A model generated the notes under the pieces. It ran no database searches. It was not told where the DNA came from and was given only the letters and a program-made list of their open reading frames with translations. Positions 55,919-64,000 of a stretch of 64,000 nt of DNA are shown here, piece after piece; positions within the stretch are counted from its first letter, which is position 1, and each line of letters starts with the position of its first letter. A program made the translations under genes and the position numbers. This stretch comes from Clostridiales bacterium. GTDB taxonomy: Bacteria; Bacillota; Clostridia; Christensenellales; Aristaeellaceae. The stretch covers positions 1 to 64,000 of the forward strand of contig SFNY01000001.1 in the NCBI GenBank assembly GCA_004554085.1. The letters run 5' to 3'.

Positions 55919-56104
55919 CAGCTTCCGTTAAAATGCCATCCTCTCCGTGTGAAAACATGCGTTCGGCGGCATACTGTCGCCCAGCGACGGATTTTTGTCC
56001 GCGACGCGGCGAAAGATTTAACAGACTGCGGTAGAGACATCCGGTGAAAAGGTCTACAATGATCGTATATACTGCCGATGGAGGCAAATGAAAGGAAGAG
56101 AAAT

Positions 56105-57187
56105 ATGGATCGCGTGTTCAACTTTGCAGCCGGCCCGTCCACCATGCCCGAGGAAGCCCTGCGCACCGCAGCGCAGGAGATGCTGTGTTACGGAAGCAGC
56201 GGCATGTCCGTGATGGAGATGAGTCACCGCTCAAAGATGTACAGCGAGATCTTTGACGAGACCGTGGCCCTCACCCGCGAGCTGATGCACATCCCCGATT
56301 CTTACGCTGTGCTCTGGCTCCAGGGCGGCGCGACGGGCCAGTTCGCGGCCATTCCCCTGAACCTGATGGGCGAAAATGGCAGCGCGGACTACATCGACAG
56401 CGGCAACTTCGCCCACATCGCCATGAACGAGGCGAAGAAGTACGGCCGCGTGCGCTGCGCAGCCTCCTCCCGGGAGGAGAACTACCGCCGCATCCCTGAG
56501 TGGAAGCAGGCGGACTTCGATCCCAACGCCAAGTACGTCTACATCACCACCAACAACACCATATTCGGCACCCGCTACGCATCCCTGCCGGAGACGGGCA
56601 ATGTGCCGCTGGTGGCGGACATGTCCTCCAACATCCTGTCTGAGGTCTACGACGTGAACCGCTTCGGCGTGATCTACGCCGGCGCGCAGAAGAACATCGG
56701 CCCCGCGGGCGTGACGCTGGTGATCGTGCGCAAGGATTTACTGGGCCACGCCAGCCCCATCTGCCCGAAGGTGCTGGACTGGACGGAGATGACCGAGAAG
56801 GATTCCATGCTCAACACCCCGCCCACCTACGCCATCTACATGGCGGGCCTGTGCATGAAGTGGCTGAAGAAGCAGGGCGGCGTGGAAGGCATCGAGAAGA
56901 TCAACATCGAAAAATCCAAGCTGCTCTACGACCTGCTGGACGAGAGCGCGTTCTACATCCCGAAGGCCGAGCCGACCTCCCGCAGCCGCATGAACGTGAC
57001 CTTCACCACCCCCGATCCGGACACCGACGCGCTGTTCGTGAAGGAGGCCGCGGCGAAGGGTCTGGTCAACCTGAAGGGCCACCGCATGACCGGCGGCATC
57101 CGCGCCAGCATCTACAACGCCATGCCGGTGGAGGGCGTGCAGGCGCTCGTCCGCTTTATGAAAGAATTTGAAACGGAGCACAAGTGA
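56105..57187 (+). CDS. serC: Phosphoserine aminotransferase
   Basis: A 360-residue class V aminotransferase making phosphoserine from phosphohydroxypyruvate and glutamate. RVFNFAAGPSTMPEEALRTA opens it; WLQGGATGQFAAIP binds the cofactor, and YAGAQKNIGPAGVTLVIVRKDLL contains the PLP-binding Lys. The ATG at 56105 follows AAAGGAAGAG. serA begins one base after its stop, forming the serine operon. Confidence 0.96.
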   Translation: MDRVFNFAAGPSTMPEEALRTAAQEMLCYGSSGMSVMEMSHRSKMYSEIFDETVALTRELMHIPDSYAVLWLQGGATGQFAAIPLNLMGENGSADYIDSGNFAHIAMNEAKKYGRVRCAASSREENYRRIPEWKQADFDPNAKYVYITTNNTIFGTRYASLPETGNVPLVADMSSNILSEVYDVNRFGVIYAGAQKNIGPAGVTLVIVRKDLLGHASPICPKVLDWTEMTEKDSMLNTPPTYAIYMAGLCMKWLKKQGGVEGIEKINIEKSKLLYDLLDESAFYIPKAEPTSRSRMNVTFTTPDPDTDALFVKEAAAKGLVNLKGHRMTGGIRASIYNAMPVEGVQALVRFMKEFETEHK

Positions 57188-57188
57188 T

Positions 57189-58358
57189 ATGTACAACATC
57201 AAGACGCTGAATTCCATCTCCCCCGTGTACCAGAGCATCCTGACCGAGGGGGAATATACCGTTTCCGCAGATGTGGAGAAGCCCGACGCGATCCTGGTGC
57301 GCAGCGCCGACATGCACTCCTACGCGCGCAACGAGGAGCTGCTGTGCGTGGCCCGCGCGGGTGCTGGCGTGAACAACCTGCCGCTGGACGAAATGGCCAA
57401 GGACGGCATCGTGGCCTTCAACACCCCCGGTGCAAACGCCAACGCGGTCAAGGAGCTGGTGGTGGCTGGCCTGCTGCTGGCCTCCCGCCGCATCTCCGAC
57501 GGCATCGAGTGGTGCCGGAACCTGACCGAGGGCGAAACCAGCATCGAAAAGCAGGTAGAAGCCGGAAAGAAGCAGTTCGTCGGTCCCGAGCTGGCCGGAA
57601 AGACCCTGGGTGTGGTGGGCCTGGGCGCGATCGGCGTGGAGGTCGCCAACATCGGCGTGGCCCTGGGCATGAACGTACTGGGCTACGACCCCTTCATCTC
57701 CATCGACCACGCCTGGAAGCTCTCCCGCGCGGTGCATCACTCCACCACGCTGGAGGAAATTCTGGACAAGAGCGACTATATCACCGTGCACGTGCCGCTG
57801 ATGGACTCCACCCGCGACATGATCGACGCCGCCGCCATCGCCCGGATGAAGCCGGAGGCCGCGCTGCTGAACTTCTCCCGCGACGGACTGGTGAACGTTC
57901 CCGCCGTCAAGGCCGCGCTGGAGGATGAGCGCATCCGGGTATACGTCACCGACTTCCCCTGCAAGGCGCTCATCGGCGCGAAGAACGTGCTGCTCACGCC
58001 CCATCTGGGCGCATCCACCCCGGAGAGCGAGGACAACTGCGTGTATATGGCCGCCCAGCAGGTCAACGACTACCTGAAGTACGGCTCCATTACCAACTCC
58101 GTGAACTTCCCGAACTGCAAGCTCCACGGCCTGCGCGTGCCGCGCATCTGCCTGCTGCACCAGAACGTGCCCAACGTCATTTCCTCCATCACCATGGTGC
58201 TCAGCGAGGAGGCCCTGAACATTGAGAACATGATCAACGTCTCCCGGGGCAGCTACGCCTACACCGTTGTGGACGTGGGCCACGCACCCAGCGAGAAGCT
58301 GGTGGCGAAGCTCAACAAGCTGGACACCATGTACCGCGCGCGGCTGCTGATGCCCTGA
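57189..58358 (+). CDS. serA: D-3-phosphoglycerate dehydrogenase
   Basis: A 389-residue NAD-dependent dehydrogenase, first step of serine synthesis. The NAD fold is GKTLGVVGLGAIGVEVANIG, the catalytic region includes ARAGAGVNN, LLNFSRDGLVN and LLTPHLGASTPESEDN (catalytic His with its Glu partner). A C-terminal ACT domain (about 315-389, IENMINVSRGSYAYTVVDV) offers serine feedback. The intervening domain of longer SerA forms is absent. It starts one base after serC. Confidence 0.95.
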   Translation: MYNIKTLNSISPVYQSILTEGEYTVSADVEKPDAILVRSADMHSYARNEELLCVARAGAGVNNLPLDEMAKDGIVAFNTPGANANAVKELVVAGLLLASRRISDGIEWCRNLTEGETSIEKQVEAGKKQFVGPELAGKTLGVVGLGAIGVEVANIGVALGMNVLGYDPFISIDHAWKLSRAVHHSTTLEEILDKSDYITVHVPLMDSTRDMIDAAAIARMKPEAALLNFSRDGLVNVPAVKAALEDERIRVYVTDFPCKALIGAKNVLLTPHLGASTPESEDNCVYMAAQQVNDYLKYGSITNSVNFPNCKLHGLRVPRICLLHQNVPNVISSITMVLSEEALNIENMINVSRGSYAYTVVDVGHAPSEKLVAKLNKLDTMYRARLLMP

Positions 58359-58359
58359 C

Positions 58360-58555
58360 GGCGAGCCGCCGCTGGCAACGCAGGGCGTTGCATCCCACCT
58401 TGCTTCGCAGTTTGAATCGAACGCACCTCTGCCCCCATAGATTCAAGGGGCAGAGGTGCTGTGTTTCTTTCCGTATGTTTCTGTATCTGCAGGCACGAAA
58501 TCAAGTCCGGCAAGTATGGACTTGATTTCTTACGTCTGGTTCTGAAAATACTGCG
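58360..58555 (+). repeat. Two-hairpin covarying repeat element, copy E
   Basis: Hairpin 1: GCACCTCTGCCCC (58423-58435), loop CATAGATTCAA, complement 58447-58459. Hairpin 2: GAAATCAAGTCC (58497-58508), loop GGCAAGTAT, complement 58518-58529, then TTACGTCTGGTTCTGAAAATACTG. It begins immediately after the serA stop with GGCGAGCCGCCGCTGGC. Confidence 0.9.
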
Positions 58556-58777
58556 GCGAGCCGCCGCTGGCAGGCAGGGCCTGCTGCCACATCGCTGTCG
58601 CGGCAGGCTGGGCCTGCTGCCGCTTCGCTTCGCGGTTTATGCGAACGCCCCTCTGTCCCCATAGATTCAAGGGACAGAGGGGCTGTGTTTCTTTCCGTAT
58701 GATTCTGTATCTGTAGGCACGAAATCAAGTCCGGCAGGAATGGACTTGATTTCTTACATCTGGTTCTGAAAATACGG
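58556..58777 (+). repeat. Two-hairpin covarying repeat element, copy F
   Basis: Tandem to copy E. Hairpin 1: GCCCCTCTGTCCC (58647-58659), same loop as copy E, complement 58671-58683. Hairpin 2: GAAATCAAGTCC (58721-58732), loop GGCAGGAAT, complement 58742-58753. Compared with copy E two base pairs of hairpin 1 differ and both are compensated. The left part has an inserted CAGGCAGGGCCTGCTGCC-type hairpin, repeated. Confidence 0.9.
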
Positions 58778-58814
58778 TTCGGATTCGCCCCACCGACGGC
58801 GATGCATTCCGATC

Positions 58815-60188
58815 TCAGAAGATTGAAATCACAATGATGATTGCGATGATGAACGGCAGCACCCAGGTCATGTAGGGGCGCAGCCAGCGGGGCAGCTTCA
58901 CGCCTAGACCGGAATTGACCTCGCCCTCGAAGTTCTTCCAGCCCCAGCCGTAGCGGGAGGTGCAGAACAGCACGTAGATCAGGCTGCCGAAGGGCAGCAT
59001 CAGGTTGGAGACGATGTAGTCCTCCAGATCCATGAAGGTCTTGCCGAAGATGCGCACGCCATTCCAGAGGTTCTCGCTGAAGATGGCCGGAAGGGTCAGC
59101 ACCGCCAGCAGGGCGATGTTGATGAGGGCGATCTTCCGGCGGCTGAGCTTCGTCTGTTCCAGCCAGAAGGACATGATGTTTTCAAACACGGCGATGATGG
59201 TGGACAGCGCCGCAAAGGTCATGAACAGGAAGAACAGCGCGCCCACGATGCGCCCGGGCCCCATGGAATTGAAGATGGCGGACAGGGTGGTGAACAGAAA
59301 GCCCGCGCCCGCCTGATCCGCCGGGATGCCCTGCGCGCCGGCATTGAAGGTGAAGTAGGCCGGGAACAGGATCAGGCCCGCCGCCAGCGCCACGAAGGTG
59401 TCCAGGGAGACGATGGTCACGGCCTCGCCGGTGAGGCTGCGGTTCTTGTCGATGTAGCTGCCGAAGATGGCGATGGAGCCGATGCCGACGCTCAGGGTGA
59501 AGAAGGCCTGGCCCATGGCGGCGGAGATCACCGTCCAAACGCCGCTCTCCTTCAGGTGGGTCAGCGAGGGCACCAGATAGAACTTGAGGCCATCGCCCGC
59601 ACCGCTGAGGGTGCAGGCGTACACGCCCAGGCAGAGGATCAGCGCCAGCAGCGTCAGCATCATCACCTTGGTGATCTTCTCCACGCCCTTCTGCAGGCCC
59701 ATCGAGCAGATGCCGAAGCACAGCAGGATCACGCCGAAGGTGACCGGCAGCACCAGTCCCGCATTGCTCACCATCGCGCCGAACACCTTGCCCAGGGCCT
59801 CCACGCCCTGATGCTGCATCATGGAGCCGCTGAGGTACTTGGCGAAGTAGATCACCATCCAAGCGGAGATGCAGGTGTAGAACATCATCAGCAGGTAGTT
59901 GCCCGCAATGCCCAGATACTTCATCAGGTGCCACTTCTGGCCCTTCTTCTCCAGCACCTCAAAGGAGGTGGCGATGCTGCGCTGGCTGCCGCGCCCCACC
60001 GAGAGCTCGCAGAGCATCACCGGCAGGCCGAGGATCGCCAAGAACACCAGGTAGATCAGCACGAAGAACGCGCCGCCGTAGGCGCCCGTGATGATCGGGA
60101 AGCGGTAGACGTTGCCCAGGCCGATGGCACAGCCCGCGGAGATCAGTATGAAGCCCAGTCTGGAGGAGAACTTTTCCCGGTTCTGCAT
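58815..60188 (-). CDS. Neurotransmitter:sodium symporter family transporter
   Basis: A 457-residue NSS (LeuT-fold) protein with about eleven membrane helices. FILISAGCAIGLGNVYRFPIITG is helix 1 with its unwound, sodium-binding centre, and QAFFTLSVGIGSIAIFGSYI is helix 6. It imports an amino acid or amine with Na+; the substrate is unknown. The ATG at 60188 has AAAGG upstream; the seven earlier codons are excluded. Confidence 0.92.
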   Translation of the reverse strand: MQNREKFSSRLGFILISAGCAIGLGNVYRFPIITGAYGGAFFVLIYLVFLAILGLPVMLCELSVGRGSQRSIATSFEVLEKKGQKWHLMKYLGIAGNYLLMMFYTCISAWMVIYFAKYLSGSMMQHQGVEALGKVFGAMVSNAGLVLPVTFGVILLCFGICSMGLQKGVEKITKVMMLTLLALILCLGVYACTLSGAGDGLKFYLVPSLTHLKESGVWTVISAAMGQAFFTLSVGIGSIAIFGSYIDKNRSLTGEAVTIVSLDTFVALAAGLILFPAYFTFNAGAQGIPADQAGAGFLFTTLSAIFNSMGPGRIVGALFFLFMTFAALSTIIAVFENIMSFWLEQTKLSRRKIALINIALLAVLTLPAIFSENLWNGVRIFGKTFMDLEDYIVSNLMLPFGSLIYVLFCTSRYGWGWKNFEGEVNSGLGVKLPRWLRPYMTWVLPFIIAIIIVISIF

Positions 60189-60262
60189 GAAATCACAAGC
60201 CTTTCCCACACGCAGCGCTTTGGATCAGATGCATCCCCATCGCTGCAAAAATCATACATTTT

Positions 60263-60291
60263 ATCATAACATGTCATTTCCATTCCGTCAA
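60263..60291 (-). promoter_or_regulatory. Promoter of the NSS transporter gene
   Basis: Minus strand TTGACG (60291-60286), 17-base spacer, TATGAT (60268-60263). Confidence 0.7.
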
Positions 60292-60301
60292 TGCAATCGG
60301 C

Positions 60302-60344
60302 CAAAAATGCAGGAACTTCCACACATTTTACGTGCAGAAGTTCC
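60302..60344 (-). terminator. Terminator after the GH13 gene
   Basis: GGAACTTC/GAAGTTCC arms (60312-60319, 60337-60344) with inner CAC/GTG pairing, followed on the minus strand by a T-run, 12 bases past the stop. Confidence 0.8.
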
Positions 60345-60356
60345 GATTTTTGGATT

Positions 60357-62198
60357 TTACTTGAGAATCAGCGCGCTCTCGCCGGAGACTTCGACGATCT
60401 TGCCGCCGTACTCGATCCAGCGGGACTCACCGCTGCGGTTGACGGCCACCGCGCGTATCTCGTTGGCGGCCGCCTTGCCGAATACGTCCTTGCCGCCGCG
60501 AATGCTGCGCTCCACCAGCACAACGTCCTCGCCGATGGCGGTCAGGCGCATGTCGCCCGTGCGCAGCGCATGGGATTTCATGCGGCGCTTGTCGCACGCC
60601 CGGAAGGCCTCCAGCAGCTCCTGATCCTCCCGACCCCAGGGGTAGGTGCCCCGGCAGTAGGGGTCGCTCATGGCGTAGAGGCCGGCCTCGTCGCCGTAGT
60701 AGATGCAGGGCATGCCCGGCAGCGCGCAGATCAGGTTCCACGCGGCGATCAGGCGGCGCTTGCCGTGGTCGTAGTCCTTCCTGTCCAGCTCGATGGGATA
60801 GCGGTACTTGCGCTCCGGCTCCATGTTGCCCACGTCCGCCAGCACGGCAAGCGCCCGAGGACGATCGTGGCTACCCAGCAGGTTCATCTGGGAATAGAAG
60901 AACTGCTTCGGCTGGTTCTCCCGCATGCTCTCCACCCTGCGCACGAAGTCGCGGGCGTTGATGCGGCAGCGCATGAAGTCCAGCACGGCCTCGCGCAGGG
61001 GATAGTTCATCACCGCGTCCACGGTGTCGCCGGTGCAGTAGCAGCGCAGCTCGCCGTAGGCCATCTTCTTGGTGGGATCCTCCCAGACCTCGCCGATCAG
61101 CGCGGAATCCGGGTCGATGCCCTTCTCCCGCTTGCGCAGCGCGCGCAAAAAGTCCATGGGAAGCTCGTCGGCCACGTCCAGCCGCCAGCCGCTCGCGCCC
61201 GCGCGCATCCAGTGGGCCAGCACGCTGTTGCGCCCGGTGATGATGAACTTCTTGTAGGTCGGATCCTCCTCGTTGACGTTGGGCAGGGTGTTGAAGCCCC
61301 ACCAGGACTCATAGTTGTCCGGCCAGTCGTTGAAGTTGTACCAGCTGCGGTAGGGGCTCTGGGGGTCGCAGTACGCGCCCTTGCCGCCGTAGTTGCCGTA
61401 GCGGTCGAAGTACACGCTGTCCGAGCCGGTGTGGGAGAACACGCCGTCCAGGATGATGTGAATGCCCTTCTTCTTCGCGGCGGCGCAGAGGTCCTTGAAG
61501 TCCTGCTCCGTGCCGAAGGAGGGGTCGATCTTCATGTAGTCGCCGGTGTTGTACTTGTGGTTGCTGTTCGCTTCGAAGATGGGGTTGAAGTACAGCACCG
61601 TCACGCCCATGCTGCGGATGTAGTCCAGCTTCTCCTCGATGCCCTTCAGGTTGCCGCCGAAGAAGTCGTTGGCGGAGTTGCTGCCGCGCTTGTCGTTGAT
61701 GACCAGCGCCGGGTCGTCGTCCCAGTGGGCGTGGTAGTAGGAGCCGCGGGGCAGATTCTTCATATCGGTGCCGCCCGCGTTGTTGAAGCGGTCCACCATG
61801 ATCTGCATCATCAGGCCGTCGCGCATCCACTCCGGGGTGCGGTAGGCGGGGTCGTACACCGTGACCTGGAAGGCGGGCGGTTCGCTGCGGGTCACGACGC
61901 CCTCTCCGCCCAGGCCATCGTTGGCGTTGCCCAGATACCAGCTGTTGCCTTCCTTATCCTTGGCGATAAAGTAGTACCAGAGCAGGCCGGGCTGCTCCGG
62001 GATGGACATTTCGTATTCATAGAATCCGCCCTCCACCCGGCGCATGAACCAGCGGTACTCCGCATTGTTCCACCAGATGCGCAGCGTGACGGAATCCACT
62101 TGATCGGCGCGCACCCGAAGCCGCACCTTGCTTGCGCAGGGTGCGGCTCCCATGGGGCTGCGGTACTGTTCGGATCGGGAATCGTGATAAAACGTCAT
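60357..62198 (-). CDS. Glycoside hydrolase family 13 enzyme (neopullulanase/maltogenic amylase-like)
   Basis: A 613-residue alpha-glucan hydrolase without a signal peptide, thus cytoplasmic. An N-terminal beta domain (about 1-125) precedes the GH13 barrel. Conserved regions: DGVFSHTG (region I), GWRLDVADEL (II, nucleophile Asp), ALIGEVWEDP (III, acid Glu) and NLLGSHDRPRAL (IV). It should open cyclomaltodextrins or trim branched maltodextrins for the phosphorylase. It starts four bases after the glgP stop, so the two are one operon for internal glucan breakdown. Confidence 0.93.
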   Translation of the reverse strand: MTFYHDSRSEQYRSPMGAAPCASKVRLRVRADQVDSVTLRIWWNNAEYRWFMRRVEGGFYEYEMSIPEQPGLLWYYFIAKDKEGNSWYLGNANDGLGGEGVVTRSEPPAFQVTVYDPAYRTPEWMRDGLMMQIMVDRFNNAGGTDMKNLPRGSYYHAHWDDDPALVINDKRGSNSANDFFGGNLKGIEEKLDYIRSMGVTVLYFNPIFEANSNHKYNTGDYMKIDPSFGTEQDFKDLCAAAKKKGIHIILDGVFSHTGSDSVYFDRYGNYGGKGAYCDPQSPYRSWYNFNDWPDNYESWWGFNTLPNVNEEDPTYKKFIITGRNSVLAHWMRAGASGWRLDVADELPMDFLRALRKREKGIDPDSALIGEVWEDPTKKMAYGELRCYCTGDTVDAVMNYPLREAVLDFMRCRINARDFVRRVESMRENQPKQFFYSQMNLLGSHDRPRALAVLADVGNMEPERKYRYPIELDRKDYDHGKRRLIAAWNLICALPGMPCIYYGDEAGLYAMSDPYCRGTYPWGREDQELLEAFRACDKRRMKSHALRTGDMRLTAIGEDVVLVERSIRGGKDVFGKAAANEIRAVAVNRSGESRWIEYGGKIVEVSGESALILK

Positions 62199-62202
62199 AT
62201 GC

Positions 62203-64000
62203 TTACAGATTCAGCGGCTTCAGATGCCAGATCTTGTCGTTGTACTCGTTGATGGTGCGGTCGGCTGCGAACACGCCGGAGCAGGCGGTGTTCATCACGG
62301 CCTTCTTCAGCCACAGATCCTTGTCGGTGTAGTCATGGGAGATCTGCTGCTGCGCGGCCATGTACATCGGCAGATCCTTCAGCACGAAGTAGGGATCGGG
62401 CATGCCGCCGTTGTCGCCGAAGAGCAGGCCGTGGTAGATCTCCTGGAACATGTGGGGATGCTCCGGGCAAAGGGTGCCGTCGATCAGCTGGTTCATCACC
62501 TTGCGGATGGCGGCGTTGGTCTCGTAGATCTCGAAGGATCGGTAGCTGGCATAGCCGCGCTCCACCTCGTCGGCGGTCAGGCCGAAGATGTAGATGTTGT
62601 CCGCGCCGACCGCGTCAAAGATTTCGCAGTTCGCGCCGTCCATGGTGCCGATGGTCAGCGCGCCGTTCATCATGAACTTCATGTTGCCGGTGCCGCTGGC
62701 CTCCTTGCCGGCGGTGGAAATCTGCTCGGAGACCTCGGCGGCGGGCATGAGCACCTCCGCCTGGGACACGCAGTAGTTCTCCAGGAACACCACGTTGATC
62801 ATCTTGGATGCGCGGGGATGCTTGCGCACCAGATCCGCGATGGAGTTGATCAGCTTGATGGTCAGCTTCGCGCGCTGATAGCCCGGGGCCGCCTTCGCGC
62901 CGAAGATGTAGGTCTTGGGCGGAATCTCGAAGGAGGGATCCTCGTCGATTCGGTTGTAGAGCATCAGAATGCCCAGCGCGTTCATCAGCTGGCGCTTGTA
63001 CTCGTGCAGGCGCTTGGCCTGGGCGTCGAACATGCTCTCGGGATTGACCTCGATGCCCTGCATGCGGCGCAGACGGTCGGAGAAGCGCAGCTTGTTGTAG
63101 TACTTGACCTCGGCAAACTTCTGGCGGAAGGCCGGATCGTTGGCGAAGGGCTTCAGATCCGCGATGTAGTTCATGTCCTTGCGCCACTTGTCGCCGATGG
63201 CGGAGTCGATCAGGTCGGACAGGCCCGGGTTGGACTGGATCAGCCAGCGGCGATGGGTGATGCCGTTGGTGATGGATACGAACTTCTCCGGCTCCATGAC
63301 GTAGTAGTCGTGGAAGGTCTGCTTCTTGAGGATGTCGGTGTGGATGCCGGACACGCCGTTGACGGAGTGGGTGCAGGCCACGCACAGGTTGGCCATGTGC
63401 ACCTGGTTGTAGGCGATGATAGCCATGTGGCCGATGCGCTCCCACTGTCCGGGATAGGCGTCCCACAGGCGGTCGCACAGGCGGCGGTTCATCTCGCAGA
63501 GAATCTGGTAGACGCGCGGCAGGGTCTGGGCGAAGAGGTTCTCCGGCCACTTCTCCAGCGCCTCCTGCAGCACGGTGTGGTTGGTGTAGGCGAAGGTGCG
63601 GCGGCAGATGTCCTCCGCGTCCTCCCAGCTCAGATAGTGCTCGTCCATCAGGATGCGCATCAGCTCGGGGATGGCCACCGCCGGATGGGTGTCGTTGATG
63701 TGGATGGCGACCTTGTCCGGGAAGATGGCCCACTGGGGACCGTAGACCGACAGGAAGTCGCGGACGATGTACTGCACGGAGGCGGAGGAGAAGAAGTACT
63801 GCTGCTTCAGGCGCAGCTCCTTGCCCTGCCAGGAGTCGTCGTTGGGATAGAGCACCTTGGAGATGACCTCGGCAAGCTCGCGCTCCTCCATGGCCTTGAC
63901 GTACTGGCCACGGTTGAAGGCGGGCATGTCGATGCGCTTGGGAGAGCGCGCGGACCAGACGCGCAGCATGTTGACCATGCTGGAATCGTAGCCCACGGTG
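62203..64000 (-). CDS. glgP: Glycogen/maltodextrin phosphorylase (5' end outside window)
   Basis: The C-terminal 598 residues of a glycogen phosphorylase, which releases glucose 1-phosphate. The frame is open to the window edge and roughly 200 N-terminal residues are missing. Visible: VAIHINDTHPAVAIPELMR, ITNGITHRRWL, MFDAQAKRLHEYKRQLMN and EASGTGNMKFMMNGALTIGTMDGANCEI, with the PLP-binding Lys in GNMKF. It precedes the GH13 gene with a four-base gap. Confidence 0.95.
   Translation of the reverse strand, partial: TVGYDSSMVNMLRVWSARSPKRIDMPAFNRGQYVKAMEERELAEVISKVLYPNDDSWQGKELRLKQQYFFSSASVQYIVRDFLSVYGPQWAIFPDKVAIHINDTHPAVAIPELMRILMDEHYLSWEDAEDICRRTFAYTNHTVLQEALEKWPENLFAQTLPRVYQILCEMNRRLCDRLWDAYPGQWERIGHMAIIAYNQVHMANLCVACTHSVNGVSGIHTDILKKQTFHDYYVMEPEKFVSITNGITHRRWLIQSNPGLSDLIDSAIGDKWRKDMNYIADLKPFANDPAFRQKFAEVKYYNKLRFSDRLRRMQGIEVNPESMFDAQAKRLHEYKRQLMNALGILMLYNRIDEDPSFEIPPKTYIFGAKAAPGYQRAKLTIKLINSIADLVRKHPRASKMINVVFLENYCVSQAEVLMPAAEVSEQISTAGKEASGTGNMKFMMNGALTIGTMDGANCEIFDAVGADNIYIFGLTADEVERGYASYRSFEIYETNAAIRKVMNQLIDGTLCPEHPHMFQEIYHGLLFGDNGGMPDPYFVLKDLPMYMAAQQQISHDYTDKDLWLKKAVMNTACSGVFAADRTINEYNDKIWHLKPLNL

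Noticed and set aside
58360..58777. Copies E and F as simple rho-independent terminators of serA
   Set aside because: The hairpins lack T-runs at the usual distance, and the conserved loops, linkers and tails extend far beyond a terminator; termination may still be one effect.

Overview
This window looks like a chromosomal segment of a GC-rich, anaerobic, spore-forming Clostridia-type Bacillota, probably from an animal gut. Sporulation is indicated by sigH in the order mrnC-rlmB-rae1-sigH (as in Bacillus) and by bofA. Anaerobic life is indicated by a flavodiiron protein fusion, a siroheme-type sulfite reductase half-protein and a ferredoxin-tailed aldo/keto reductase. Gut life is suggested by a bile salt hydrolase, an allulose-type epimerase and a fucose-isomerase-like enzyme. 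I cannot name the genus. No rRNA, tRNA, CRISPR array, transposase or phage gene was seen.

Layout. 0.1-14.3 kb is all minus strand: the sigH operon, an AT-rich gap with DnaA boxes, tsaD with a DUF1461 membrane gene, prfB-secA, and a moxR-DUF58-transglutaminase cluster. 14.4-32.3 kb is mostly plus strand: nnr, small hydrolases, the sulfite-reductase-like protein, degV, bile salt hydrolase, trkA-trkH, the flavodiiron fusion, ftsH, a MATE pump and the aldo/keto reductase. One minus-strand binding protein interrupts it. 32.6-42.7 kb is mostly minus: a DUF218 protein, an FGGY kinase, a DUF3786 protein, a TrpXYZ-like ABC transporter behind a T-box whose specifier reads UUC (Phe), azlCD and a second MATE pump, with a plus-strand DUF89 gene. 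42.9-49.7 kb carries mntP, asnS, a small AT-richer accessory island (DUF2442, DUF4160, a Cys-rich protein, a XRE regulator), the fucose-isomerase-like gene, a tiny lipoprotein and an L,D-transpeptidase. 49.7-55.9 kb (minus) carries mnmA, allulose epimerase, bofA, queA, ruvB and murJ. 56.1-58.4 kb is the plus-strand serC-serA pair. 58.8-64 kb (minus) carries an NSS transporter, a GH13 enzyme and glgP, which runs off the window.

The most unusual content is between genes. Five copies of an element of roughly 150-220 bp carry two hairpins whose loops are conserved while the stems change by paired, complementary substitutions. These copies lie in four of the six convergent gene gaps. A second family, three hairpins per unit, is present as a head-to-head inverted pair between queA and ruvB and shows the same behaviour. 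A third, short palindrome family has at least seven copies. Together they suggest dispersed elements selected for RNA or single-stranded DNA structure.
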